Shown here piece by piece: positions 8,004 to 15,575 of a DNA stretch of 64,000 bases (positions within the stretch are counted from its first letter, which is position 1; each line of letters starts with the position of its first letter). The notes beneath the pieces were generated by a model. It was not told the origin of the DNA. It was given only the letters and a program-made list of their open reading frames with translations, and did no database searches. The position numbers were made by a program, and so were the translations under genes. Origin of the DNA: Variovorax sp. Sphag1AA (GTDB taxonomy: Bacteria > Pseudomonadota > Gammaproteobacteria > Burkholderiales > Burkholderiaceae_C). The stretch lies in assembly GCF_014192575.1 (NCBI RefSeq), contig NZ_JACHYC010000002.1, positions 620,001 through 684,000 of the forward strand. Reading direction: 5' to 3'.

Positions 8004-8653
8004 CCGACGTGCTGGATGCGCTGACGCTCGCCGAGCAGAGGCTGGAAGACTTCATCTCGCGGCGCTCCGTCTCGCCAAAGCGCCTGAAGGCACCCGCTCC
8101 CAACGCCGACGAACTCGAAGCCATCGTGCAGGCCGCGCTGCGCGCTCCGGATCACGGGGGCCTTCTGCCGTGGCGCCTGATTGAATTCCGACCCGAGACG
8201 CGCGAGATGCTGGCTCGCTGCTTCGAGCAGGAGAAGCTGCGGCGCGATCCGCTGGCCGGCGAGTTCGATCTCAGGCGGGCCCGCGAGCACGCATTGCGCG
8301 CGCCGATGCTGCTGGGCTTCGTCGTGTGTCCCCGCCGGCGGACCCGGGTGCCGATGCGCGACCAGTGGCTCGGTGCGGGTGCGGCGCTTGGCAGCATCCT
8401 CGGCGCGGCGCACCGGCTTGGCTACGGCGCGATCGTGCTGAGCGGGGAGCGCTGCTTCGACCCGATCCTCGCCGGGCAGCTCGGCGTGGCGCAGGGGGAC
8501 TACCTTGCGGGCTTCATCAGCATCGGAACCATCGCGGAGCCGCCACCGCGTGCGCGCGAGCGGCTGTCGCAGGCGGTGCTTTCGCGCTGGCCGGGACAGC
8601 CGAACGCCGCCGATCAGGCCATGCGGTCGTCGGACCGCACCTTGGGCAACTGA
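8000..8653 (+). CDS. nitroreductase-family FMN oxidoreductase
   Basis: A 217-residue nitroreductase-fold protein. The opening FISRRSVSPKRLKAP carries the RRS phosphate-binding motif; ALRAPDHGGLLPWRLI corresponds to the conserved helix and FMN contact of YdjA-like members, and LGAGAALGSILGAAHRLGYGA is the central dimer helix. The expected reaction is NAD(P)H-dependent two-electron reduction of a nitro compound or quinone in the cytosol; the physiological substrate is unknown. It begins at ATG 8000 overlapping the 77-aa gene. Its last 40 bases overlap the convergent TsaA-domain gene. Confidence 0.82.
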   Translation: MTDVLDALTLAEQRLEDFISRRSVSPKRLKAPAPNADELEAIVQAALRAPDHGGLLPWRLIEFRPETREMLARCFEQEKLRRDPLAGEFDLRRAREHALRAPMLLGFVVCPRRRTRVPMRDQWLGAGAALGSILGAAHRLGYGAIVLSGERCFDPILAGQLGVAQGDYLAGFISIGTIAEPPPRARERLSQAVLSRWPGQPNAADQAMRSSDRTLGN

Positions 8654-9093
8654 TCGAGCCTCGCGGCGAACCAGCCCACCCGATCGGTCCCGCGCGCGTC
8701 GAAACGCGGCACATAGGGCTTGATGTCGAGGACCGGCGTCTCATCCAGCATGTCGTTGCCGGTGAAGTGAAGCGTGCATCCTTCGACCGACACGAGCCGC
8801 ACGATCGACAGGCCGATCCGGTTCGGGCGTGCCGGCGCACGGGTCGCGAAGACGCCATGCGTCTCGGTGTCGAGAAAGGGCACGACCTCCAGCAACTCCT
8901 TGCTGGCCCGGTGCATGTGCGTGAGCAGAATCAAGTACTCGAAGCCCTCGATGTCCTTGAGCCCGGCCGCGAATTCGGGAAGGACTTCGATGCGGCCCGG
9001 CTCGTCCGGCGCGCCGGCGGTCTGGATCGGCATGCCCGCCACTTCGGTGAAGCGGCTGTGCACGATGCCGATGGGCCGCAGGCTGATGGTCAT
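8614..9093 (-). CDS. TsaA/TrmO-domain protein (tRNA m6t6A37 methyltransferase-like)
   Basis: A 159-residue protein consisting of the TsaA (YaeB/VirR) domain, with LRPIGIVHS at the start, RPNRIGLSIVRL in the middle and DETPVLDIKPYVP near the end. E. coli TrmO, a SAM-dependent methyltransferase that turns t6A37 into m6t6A37 in threonine tRNA, has about 235 residues with an extra C-terminal region that is absent here. The ATG at 9093 overlaps the stop of the ModE-like gene (ATGA), so it is translated with it. Short TsaA proteins may not all be tRNA enzymes, so the exact role is open. Confidence 0.78.
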   Translation of the reverse strand: MTISLRPIGIVHSRFTEVAGMPIQTAGAPDEPGRIEVLPEFAAGLKDIEGFEYLILLTHMHRASKELLEVVPFLDTETHGVFATRAPARPNRIGLSIVRLVSVEGCTLHFTGNDMLDETPVLDIKPYVPRFDARGTDRVGWFAARLDQLPKVRSDDRMA

Positions 9094-9437
9094 GGCGCGA
9101 GCAGGCGTGTCAGTGCGGTGATGTCGGCTGCCGCGGCGACGCGCGATGTGCTTTCGATGGCGCGGTAGTGGCGCACGATCTGCTCGCCGACCGGCGTCAG
9201 TGCGCTGCCGCCGCCGTGCGTGCCGCCGGTGGCCGTGGCGACCGCCGGCGAACTGAGCGCACGATTCATCTCGTCGATCAGCATCCATGCGCGGCGGTAC
9301 GACATGCCAAGCTGCCGGCCAGCGGCAGAGATGGAGCCGGTTTCCGCGATGGCTTCGAGCAGCGCGATCTTGCCGGGACCGATGGCGATGCTCTCGTCGC
9401 GGTAGATGCGCAGGCGGAACTGCACTTTGGATTTCAT
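9090..9437 (-). CDS. ModE-like winged-helix regulator lacking the molybdate-binding domain
   Basis: A 115-residue protein corresponding to the N-terminal DNA-binding half of ModE: it has LRIYRDESIAIGPGKIALL, then the helix-turn-helix ETGSISAAGRQLGMSYRRAW and the wing. The C-terminal Mop tandem of E. coli ModE (262 residues) is missing. It may bind operators without sensing molybdate itself, or work with the separate molbindin at 5155. The start ATG 9437 follows CCTCCGCGCC on the plus strand, that is GGAGG upstream of the gene minus-strand neighbour; the ribosome site for modE itself is weak. Confidence 0.82.
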   Translation of the reverse strand: MKSKVQFRLRIYRDESIAIGPGKIALLEAIAETGSISAAGRQLGMSYRRAWMLIDEMNRALSSPAVATATGGTHGGGSALTPVGEQIVRHYRAIESTSRVAAAADITALTRLLAP

Positions 9438-9461
9438 GGCGCGGAGGTTAATCGATCCGGC

Positions 9462-9487
9462 CGTGATGTCAGAATGAATACATCGCG
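9462..9487. promoter_or_regulatory. candidate ModE operator beside modE
   Basis: CGTGATGT (9462-9469), ten bases, ACATCGCG (9480-9487): the half sites match as an inverted repeat at 7 of 8 positions. It sits in the 71-bp gap between modE and the divergent Moco-fold lipoprotein, where it could give autoregulation and control of the lipoprotein. It shares the exact left half and spacing with 5083-5108. Confidence 0.5.
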
Positions 9488-9508
9488 AATCTCCTGGAGT
9501 GACAAGCC

Positions 9509-10054
9509 ATGCGCATCGCAATTCGCCAGTGGTGTTTCGGGCTTCTGATGCTGGTGGCGCTGGCCGTTGCGGGCTGTGCCGCGGGGGCGGGCAATGCGCC
9601 GGGCGGCACTCCGGATGCAGCCGGCAAGGGTGGATTCGCGCCCAGCTTCTCGGTGTCGGGCGCAGTTGGCAAGCCGTCGACTTTCGACCTGGCGGCGCTC
9701 CAGGCGCTGCCGAGCACCCAGCAGATCACGAGCAGCGGCGTCTACACCGGTGTCAGCCTCTGGACGCTGCTCGAAAGCGCCTCGGGCGGCATCAAGCCCG
9801 GCAGTGGACGCAATCCATTGATCGCGATGTACGCCGTGGCGACCGGCAGCGACGGCTACCGCACCGTGCTGTCGATCGGGGAGATCGATTCGGCGCTCAG
9901 CGGCAAGATGGTGCTGGTCGCTTACAGCGTCGACGGAAAGCCGCTGGATCGCAACGGCATGGCGCGGCTCGTCGTCACGTCCGACGCGAAGGCGACGCGC
10001 TCGGTCTCGAACCTGACCAGCATCGAAGTCTTCGCGCTGCCGCCTGCGCGCTGA
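9509..10054 (+). CDS. lipoprotein with oxidoreductase molybdopterin-binding (SUOX) fold
   Basis: A 181-residue lipoprotein: signal peptide with lipobox LAVAGC (cysteine about residue 23), then about 150 residues of the sulfite-oxidase type Moco-binding fold (FSVSGAVGKPSTFDLAALQ, VYTGVSLWTLLE, RLVVTSDAKATRSVSNLTSI). Small stand-alone members lack the large catalytic surroundings of YedY or sulfite oxidase, and I see no conserved Mo-ligand cysteine in the mature part apart from the lipid-modified one, so cofactor binding is doubtful. Its place opposite modE suggests molybdenum-responsive expression. Confidence 0.75.
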   Translation: MRIAIRQWCFGLLMLVALAVAGCAAGAGNAPGGTPDAAGKGGFAPSFSVSGAVGKPSTFDLAALQALPSTQQITSSGVYTGVSLWTLLESASGGIKPGSGRNPLIAMYAVATGSDGYRTVLSIGEIDSALSGKMVLVAYSVDGKPLDRNGMARLVVTSDAKATRSVSNLTSIEVFALPPAR

Positions 10055-10058
10055 GCGC

Positions 10059-10580
10059 TCAGGTCTTCCAGGCGCCGTCGTGCGCCGCAGCGGCTTCGTC
10101 GACGAGCGCGGGGCCGATGCACTCGATCGGATGCGGCGACGCGCGGAACACATCGCGGCACGACAACTCCGCATCACGCTGGTCGCCACGTTCACCGCGA
10201 AACACCCGCAGGCGCTCCGCATCGATGCCGAACACCACCCGGCCGATGTTGGCCCAGAAGATCGCGCCCGCGCACATCACGCAAGGCTCGCCGGACGAAT
10301 AGATCGTCGCGCCGGCGAGTTCCTCGCGCGGGAGCTTGCGCTCGGCGAGCATCCGCACCGCGTTGGTTTCGGCATGGCCGGTGACGTCACCTGTCTCAGC
10401 CGTGTTGCAGTAGGCCTCGGCCAGCACTTCGCCTGTGGCGGACACGATCACCGCGCCGAACGGCCGGTTGCCACGTCGCCGGGCCGCGTGCGACCAGACG
10501 ATGGCCTTGCGCAGGTAGCGTCCGTCGCGTTCGTCGAGCGGGGATTCGGTCGGAAAGAAGTCAGGTGGGAGCGCGGTCAT
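10059..10580 (-). CDS. nucleoside/base deaminase, cytidine-deaminase fold (copy 1)
   Basis: A 173-residue zinc deaminase of the TadA/guanine-deaminase group: HAE at residues 69-71 supplies a zinc ligand and the proton shuttle, and PCVMC (99-103) the other two zinc ligands. It hydrolyses the amino group of a nucleobase-like compound in the cytosol. Its ATG overlaps the stop of the NMT1-type binding protein (ATGA), so the enzyme probably acts on what that protein captures. The substrate (guanine, cytosine, a pyrimidine or a related compound) is not deducible. A paralogue with the same pairing lies at 14326-14808. Confidence 0.85.
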   Translation of the reverse strand: MTALPPDFFPTESPLDERDGRYLRKAIVWSHAARRRGNRPFGAVIVSATGEVLAEAYCNTAETGDVTGHAETNAVRMLAERKLPREELAGATIYSSGEPCVMCAGAIFWANIGRVVFGIDAERLRVFRGERGDQRDAELSCRDVFRASPHPIECIGPALVDEAAAAHDGAWKT

Positions 10581-11605
10581 GCCTTGATGCTACGTTCTGC
10601 GCGGGCCGGCAGCATCGAGCTGTTGAAAATGGCGTCGGCCGATGGTTTGACTTTGAGGCCGAACACATCGGCTACTTCGTCGACCTGCTGTTCGAGCGTG
10701 AGCTTGCGGATGTCGCCGAGGCCATGGGCGCGCGTGTCTTCCGCGCCAACGTACTGGGCCGTGATCGCCCATCGGTCGAGTTCCACTTTCGCATCGAGGA
10801 TCGGCTCGCGCTGCCGCATCGCCGCAATGCTCGGCGCCGGGTTCGCGAAGGTCTCGACGATCGCGCGATTGGTCGCACGCAGGAAGGCGGCCACCGCCTT
10901 CGGGTTCTGCGCGATCAGGTTGCTGCTGGCGAGGATCGCGTTGCCGTAGAGGTTGACGCCCGCATCCGAATACTTGAGCACCGACAGCTCGTCGAGCTTC
11001 ATGCGCGCGAAGAGCGAAATGGCCGAGTCGTGGAAGTAGGTCGCTGCATCGACGTCGCCGCGCACCATCACGTTGTCGCGCGCGCTGAAGTCGGTGGTCT
11101 GCCACTGGAAGGCGTCGCCCTTCATGCCCTTCTTGCGCGCGACCATCGGCCATGCGCGGCGGGTGGATTCGACCGCCGCGGCGGCGACCTTCTTGCCCTG
11201 CAGGCTCTGGAAGTCACCCGTGATGCCGCGGTCCTTGCGGCCGATGATCACGAATGGTGCGCGGTTGTAGTACTGGTAGACCGCCTGCACCACCGGAGTG
11301 CCAGGGTTCTGCGCATTGAACTCGACGAGCGAGCTGATGTCGCCGAGACCCAGTTGATAGACGCCGCTTGCGATGCGCGTGATCGAGGCGACCGAGCCCG
11401 CGCCCGTGTCGATCGTCACATCGAGCCCTTCGTCCTTGTAGTAGCCCTTGCTCTCCGCCAGGAAGAAGGGCGAGGTCTGCCCGTTGATACGGAAGTCGAG
11501 CGTGAACTTGAGCGGCGTGAGCTTGGGGTTCTGGGCGAAGACGCTGGGCGCGCCGAAGGCGGCGGCACCGGCCGCGACGGAAGCGATGAAGGAACGGCGT
11601 TGCAT
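10577..11605 (-). CDS. ABC transporter substrate-binding protein, NMT1/THI5-like (copy 1)
   Basis: A 342-residue periplasmic protein with signal peptide (RRSFIASVAAGAAAFGAPSVFAQ) and the NMT1/THI5 fold, with PLKFTLDFRINGQ, PFFLAESKGYYKDEGLDVTI and TRIASGVYQLGLGDIS. The family binds pyrimidines such as thiamine precursors, taurine, nitrate or other small organics. No permease or ATPase gene accompanies this copy, unlike the paralogue at 16418-17446 of identical length; it may use that importer. The start ATG 11605 has GGAGATC upstream. The upstream region shared with the Rieske gene contains nested inverted repeats. Confidence 0.88.
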   Translation of the reverse strand: MQRRSFIASVAAGAAAFGAPSVFAQNPKLTPLKFTLDFRINGQTSPFFLAESKGYYKDEGLDVTIDTGAGSVASITRIASGVYQLGLGDISSLVEFNAQNPGTPVVQAVYQYYNRAPFVIIGRKDRGITGDFQSLQGKKVAAAAVESTRRAWPMVARKKGMKGDAFQWQTTDFSARDNVMVRGDVDAATYFHDSAISLFARMKLDELSVLKYSDAGVNLYGNAILASSNLIAQNPKAVAAFLRATNRAIVETFANPAPSIAAMRQREPILDAKVELDRWAITAQYVGAEDTRAHGLGDIRKLTLEQQVDEVADVFGLKVKPSADAIFNSSMLPARAERSIKA

Positions 11606-11669
11606 GAAGAGATCTCCGGAAAGTTCGTGGGTCCTGAGCGCCCGCCGTGTCATCAGGGCTGGGCGCCTC

Positions 11670-11843
11670 AAGAGCAATTTCCGGGCGGCGCACGATGGGT
11701 GTGCGTGCGCTGCTGAACGCTTCTACTCTCGACCGTCGTGATGCAGGAGGCATGCCAGCGCATCCGGGCGCGTAACTTGCATGAGCATCAACGCAGAGTA
11801 GAAGCGTTCAGCCCGGCCCCGTCCGCGGTGGGAAATTGCTCTT
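11670..11843. repeat. two nested inverted repeats in a divergent control region
   Basis: An 18-bp sequence at 11712-11729 recurs exactly as its reverse complement at 11795-11812. Outside it, a 13-bp sequence at 11670-11682 (AAGAGCAATTTCC) recurs inverted at 11831-11843. Seen from the centre, both divergent genes (binding protein and Rieske oxygenase) therefore carry the same two modules in the same order, with 29 and 18 bp between them. The central 65 bp are not repeated. It looks like duplicated promoter or operator modules rather than a terminator. Confidence 0.8.
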
Positions 11844-11882
11844 TCATGGTCGTCCCCACGCACATCCGAAGGAGTCTTTCCC

Positions 11883-12926
11883 ATGCTCGTCACGCAGCAA
11901 CCCGTCTTCCGCAAGTTCTGGCATGCCGTCATGCCGCTAGCCGATCTGCAGCAGGGGCCCAAGCCCTTCACGCTGCTTGGCGAGAACATCGTCCTGTTCC
12001 TCGATGCCGATGGGCAGCCTGCCGCGCTGCGTGATCGTTGCTGCCATCGAACCGCGAAGCTCTCTAAAGGCTGGTGCGTCGATGCGGAGGGCAAGGCCTG
12101 CAGCCAGGGTGCGATCCAGTGCGGCTATCACGGCTGGACCTATGACCGCGGCGGCCAGGTGATCCGCATCCCGCAGTACGAGCCCGACCGCAAGATCTCC
12201 CCGGAGTACAAGACCACGGCCTACCACTGCACTGCGCGCTACGGCTATGCGTGGGTCGCGCTGGAAGATCCGATCGCGGACATCCCGGCAGTGCCTGAAT
12301 ACGACGATGCGGCCTTCCGCACCATTCATCAGTTCTACGAGGAGTGGCAGACCAGCCCGATGCGCGCGCTGGAGAACTCCTTCGACAACTCGCACTTCAG
12401 CTTCGTGCACCGCGCGACCTTTGGTGTGGCCGCGAGCCCCAAGCCGAGCAAGTACGAACTGGTCGAGAACGAAGTCGGCTTCTACGCAGAGACGGTCATC
12501 GACGCGGTGAACCCCGTCAAGTTCCATGCGATCAGCGGCGTGACGGACCCGATCACCACGCGGCACATGCGCAATGCCTACTTCCTGCCGTTCTCGCGCC
12601 GGCTCGACATCGAATACCCCTCGGGCATCCGCCACATCATCATCAACTGCTTCACGCCGATCGACGACGGCCGCATCCAGTTGTGCCAATGGCTGTTCCG
12701 CAACGACACCGAGGCCGATTGCGCGGCGCAGATGCTGATCGACTTCGACGAGGAGATCACGCGCGAGGACAAGGACATCCTCGAATCGACCGACCCGGAT
12801 GCGCTGGTGGATACGCGCCGGCGCGGCGTGGAGTACTCGATGGAGTCGGACCGCCCGGGCATGCTGATCCGCAAGCACCTGATGCAGTTGCTCGCAAAGC
12901 ACGGGGAGAGCGAAGTACATCGGTGA
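11883..12926 (+). CDS. Rieske non-heme iron oxygenase, alpha subunit type
   Basis: A 347-residue oxygenase. The Rieske 2Fe-2S ligands are C53-x-H55 and C80-x2-H83 (CGYHGW). The spacing between the pairs is 24 residues, longer than usual because of an inserted acidic loop. The mononuclear iron site is at DNSHFSFVH, with H171 and H176. It belongs to the ring-hydroxylating/demethylating branch (vanillate demethylase and phthalate-like). The substrate is unknown, and no reductase or ferredoxin gene is adjacent, so electrons come from elsewhere. The start ATG 11883 has GAAGGAG upstream. It is followed 35 bp later by an OsmC gene. Confidence 0.88.
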   Translation: MLVTQQPVFRKFWHAVMPLADLQQGPKPFTLLGENIVLFLDADGQPAALRDRCCHRTAKLSKGWCVDAEGKACSQGAIQCGYHGWTYDRGGQVIRIPQYEPDRKISPEYKTTAYHCTARYGYAWVALEDPIADIPAVPEYDDAAFRTIHQFYEEWQTSPMRALENSFDNSHFSFVHRATFGVAASPKPSKYELVENEVGFYAETVIDAVNPVKFHAISGVTDPITTRHMRNAYFLPFSRRLDIEYPSGIRHIIINCFTPIDDGRIQLCQWLFRNDTEADCAAQMLIDFDEEITREDKDILESTDPDALVDTRRRGVEYSMESDRPGMLIRKHLMQLLAKHGESEVHR

Positions 12927-12961
12927 CCGCTACGATCGTGGACCATCCTCAGGAGACCTCC

Positions 12962-13360
12962 ATGACCATCACGGTTCGCCGCGACGACATCAGCGGCACG
13001 CGACACACGGTTCGCATCCGCGCACACGAGATTCCGGTTGACGCGGCCGTTGCCGCCGGCGGCGAAGATGCCGGACCGCAGCCCCATGACCTCTACGACG
13101 CTTCGCTCGGCGCCTGCAAGGCGCTCACCGTGCTGGTCTATGCCAAGCGCAAGGGCATTCCGGTGGAAGAGATTGAAGTCGTGGTGGACCGTGACGACAG
13201 CGAAGAGCGCAAGGGCACTTATCGGCTCGACACATCATTGCGCGTGACCGGCAACCTCAGCGAAGAACAGCGCGCGGAGCTGTTGCGCGTGGCGGGCAAG
13301 TGCCCGCTGCACCGGCTGATGACCGAAGTGAAGACGGAGATCGAGACGCGTCTCGTCTGA
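12962..13360 (+). CDS. OsmC/Ohr-family protein
   Basis: A 132-residue OsmC-like protein: it carries DLYDASLGACKALTVLVYAKR with the first redox cysteine and RVAGKCPLHRLMT with the second, the pair used for thiol-dependent reduction of organic hydroperoxides in the family. It follows the Rieske gene in the same direction after 35 bp with CAGGAG before the ATG, so probably an operon. The role could be removal of peroxides generated by oxygenase uncoupling (inference). Confidence 0.88.
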   Translation: MTITVRRDDISGTRHTVRIRAHEIPVDAAVAAGGEDAGPQPHDLYDASLGACKALTVLVYAKRKGIPVEEIEVVVDRDDSEERKGTYRLDTSLRVTGNLSEEQRAELLRVAGKCPLHRLMTEVKTEIETRLV

Positions 13361-13513
13361 TCAAAAGCGAATCAGCCTAGCCGCGCTTTCGGTCGCGATC
13401 AAGTCGAACGCAGTGGCTCGGGGGCGCTCGTTCTCGATGCAATCATTGTCAGCAAATGTGCTGGAACAAGCGGAAATCGTTCCGAAGTCGCAGCCCGTTT
13501 TCAGGGAGTGACC

Positions 13514-13939
13514 ATGCAACGTTCAGTTCTGTTCAAGGGCGGCGTCACGAAGGCCGCGGCGCTGCTGCTCGCGGTGTCCTGCATGCCCGATGCGATCGGC
13601 GGCGTCATCAATTTCAGCGGGGCTCTCGTCGTTGCGACCTATGAGGTCAATGCGCCTGCCACCTTGCCAGCAGTGGCGGCTTCTTCGCGCAACGGATGGA
13701 CCGCTATCGGCGTGACCGGCGATGCACGCAGTCTTCCGCAGGTGACCGCACGTGTCGAAGCGGTGGGCCGGTCGGATCTCGTCGTTCGCTGCACCGACGC
13801 CCGCTCCGGCGCATCGGCGCCGCTCTCGGGGCAAGGCTGCCGCGTCGGTCCGGATGGCCGCGGCCTCTCGATCCGCCCGGCGGCGGCGACACCGCAGCAC
13901 GTGCGTTCCGCCGCGATCGTGACGCTGCTCTACGACTGA
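13514..13939 (+). CDS. secreted hypothetical protein, 141 aa
   Basis: Unknown family. Residues 1-30 look like a Sec signal peptide (AAALLLAVSCMPDAIGG). The mature protein is predominantly beta strand with two further cysteines (LVVRCTDARSG, QGCRVGPDGRG) that could form a disulfide. The general look, short exported beta-rich domain ending in hydrophobic VTLLYD, recalls pilin-like or spore-coat-U-like domains, but I cannot assign it. ATG 13514 was chosen over GTG 13508 because AGGGAG lies 5 bases upstream. Confidence 0.6.
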   Translation: MQRSVLFKGGVTKAAALLLAVSCMPDAIGGVINFSGALVVATYEVNAPATLPAVAASSRNGWTAIGVTGDARSLPQVTARVEAVGRSDLVVRCTDARSGASAPLSGQGCRVGPDGRGLSIRPAAATPQHVRSAAIVTLLYD

Positions 13940-13940
13940 G

Positions 13941-14255
13941 CTACCCCACCACCACTTCGCTGATCTGCGCCACAGGCGTGATGTCGGTGTAGTTCGCCAC
14001 GTCGGCCCTGATCTCCTTCGCGTGCGGTCCGAACGCGGCCTGGAAGGCTTCGACCGAATCGCAGAAGACATGGCACATGGCGACATACGCCGGCGGCGCG
14101 CCGGGTGCGCCGCCGGCGAGGCCCTTGTCGATGGTGTACGACTTGCACGCATCGCCCATCAGCCGCTTGAGCATGGGCATGTGTGAATCGCGGTAGTAGT
14201 CATGGTCGAAGCGGGACCCGGGCGTATGCGGGTACATCACGCTGAACTTGATCAT
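13941..14255 (-). CDS. EthD-domain protein
   Basis: A 104-residue dimeric alpha/beta-barrel protein of the EthD family: it has IKFSVMYPHTPGSRFDHDYY, then DSHMPMLKRLMG and VAMCHVFCDSVEAFQAAFG. EthD was first linked to ether (ETBE) degradation by a P450 system; most relatives have no proven function. It is a single gene, converging on the secreted protein with a 1-bp gap, and 70 bp downstream of the second deaminase on the same strand, so it may be the last gene of that operon. Confidence 0.85.
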   Translation of the reverse strand: MIKFSVMYPHTPGSRFDHDYYRDSHMPMLKRLMGDACKSYTIDKGLAGGAPGAPPAYVAMCHVFCDSVEAFQAAFGPHAKEIRADVANYTDITPVAQISEVVVG

Positions 14256-14325
14256 GTTGCGTCTCCAGTTGGCAAGCGCCAGAGCATAGGAGAACGCGAA
14301 CCCTCGAACAAGCCGCGCGGCGGAC

Positions 14326-14808
14326 TCAATTGCCTCGCGTTTCCCAGAAGCCGCGATGCGTCGCGATCATCTCTTCAGCGACTTCAGCTACCGGGCCGGT
14401 GACTTCGATGTTCTTCTGCCCGCGCGCGAAGACCTCGCGGCACGGCAGCGACAGCGTCGGGTTCTCGGGGTGATCGCCCGTGAGTGCGAGCAGCGCGCTT
14501 TCTTCAGCGCCGTAGACCACGCGCCCGATGTTGGCCCAGTAGATCGTGCCCGCGCACATCGCGCAGGGCTCGAAGGTGGTCACCAGCGTGCACTGCGCGA
14601 GATAGTCGGCCGGATAGTTCAGCGATGCGGTGCGTGCGAGCGTGGCCTCGGCGTGATGCACCGTGTCGATGTTGCCTTGCTCGGCCAGGATGGTGTCGCC
14701 GTCCGGCGCGACCAGCACCGCGCCGAAGGGGTGCCGGCCCATCGCCATCGCGCGCCGCGCGACTTCGTTGGCGCGGCGCAGGGCCTTCAGCTTCTGCGCG
14801 TCATTCAC
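14326..14808 (-). CDS. nucleoside/base deaminase, cytidine-deaminase fold (copy 2)
   Basis: A 160-residue zinc deaminase with HAE at residues 52-54 and PCAMC at 81-85, and the conserved GTIYWANIGRVVYG shared almost exactly with copy 1 at 10059. In length it is close to bacterial guanine deaminase. It starts with GTG at 14808, overlapping the permease gene by 8 bases, so it is the last coupled gene of a binding protein-ATPase-permease-deaminase operon. The arrangement indicates import followed by deamination, releasing ammonia and a keto product. Substrate unknown. Confidence 0.87.
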   Translation of the reverse strand: MNDAQKLKALRRANEVARRAMAMGRHPFGAVLVAPDGDTILAEQGNIDTVHHAEATLARTASLNYPADYLAQCTLVTTFEPCAMCAGTIYWANIGRVVYGAEESALLALTGDHPENPTLSLPCREVFARGQKNIEVTGPVAEVAEEMIATHRGFWETRGN

Positions 14809-15571
14809 CTTGCGATCCCCGGTGCGCCCACGCGGTGGTGTGCTTCTCGACCGCGCTGAAGAGTTCGTACATCAGCATCGCCATCGCGCCGACCACCATC
14901 AGGCCCGCGAAGGCGAGGCCCATCTGCATCGACGAGCCGGCGGAGATCAGCAGGTAGCCGATGCCTTCATTGGCGGCGGTCATCTCCGACACCGTGGTGC
15001 CGACGAAGGCCAGCGTGATCGCGACCTTCAGCGAGCCGTAGAAGTACGGCAGCGAGCGCGGCAGGCCGATCTTGATCAGCACGTCCCAGCGCTTGGCGCC
15101 GAGCACGCGCAGCACGTCTTCCAGCTCGGGTTCGAGCGTCGCAAGACCGGTCGCGATGTTGACCATGATCGGGAAGAAGCTGATGAGAAACGCCGTGAGG
15201 ATCGCCGGCCCGATGCCGATGCCGAACCAGACTACTAGGATAGGCACGAAGGCCGCCTTCGGCAATGCGTTGAACGCGGTCATCAGCGGATACACCGCCG
15301 CATAGGCGATGCGCGAGCTGCCGATCACGAAGCCCAGCAGCACGCCCACCACTATCGCGATGCCGAAGCCCGCCATCGTGACCCAGAAGGTGCGCCATGC
15401 ATGGCCGGCGATGATTTCCTTGAATTCCCAGAACTGCGTCCAGATGCTCCACGGACTCGGGAAGATGAACTCCGACACGCCGAAGGCCGAGCAGATGATC
15501 TGCCACAGCACGATGACGGCAACCAGTAGCAGCCAGGGCGACCAGCGTTCGATTAGCTTCTTGTTCTTCAT
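14801..15571 (-). CDS. ABC transporter permease (SsuC/TauC/ThiX type)
   Basis: A 256-residue inner-membrane protein with about six helices. The coupling loop is in EDVLRVLGAKRWDVLIKIGLP, followed by SLPYFYGSLKVAITLAFVG, as in the nitrate/sulfonate/taurine/pyrimidine branch. It works with the ATPase 4 bp upstream and the NMT1-type binding protein. It overlaps the deaminase start by 8 bases. Substrate as for the operon: probably a nitrogenous base. Confidence 0.9.
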   Translation of the reverse strand: MKNKKLIERWSPWLLLVAVIVLWQIICSAFGVSEFIFPSPWSIWTQFWEFKEIIAGHAWRTFWVTMAGFGIAIVVGVLLGFVIGSSRIAYAAVYPLMTAFNALPKAAFVPILVVWFGIGIGPAILTAFLISFFPIMVNIATGLATLEPELEDVLRVLGAKRWDVLIKIGLPRSLPYFYGSLKVAITLAFVGTTVSEMTAANEGIGYLLISAGSSMQMGLAFAGLMVVGAMAMLMYELFSAVEKHTTAWAHRGSQGE

Positions 15572-15575
15572 GTGA

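Noticed and set aside
11730..11794. The inverted repeats as ends of a small transposable element
   Set aside because: The 65-bp centre has no coding capacity, there are no target-site duplications, and each arm sits at a promoter position.
11785..11800. ATCAACGCAGAGTA next to the 18-bp repeat resembles a cDNA-synthesis adapter sequence as I remember it
   Set aside because: The match is short, the flanks do not continue the adapter, and it runs into the symmetrical repeat; probably coincidence, though read support would settle it.
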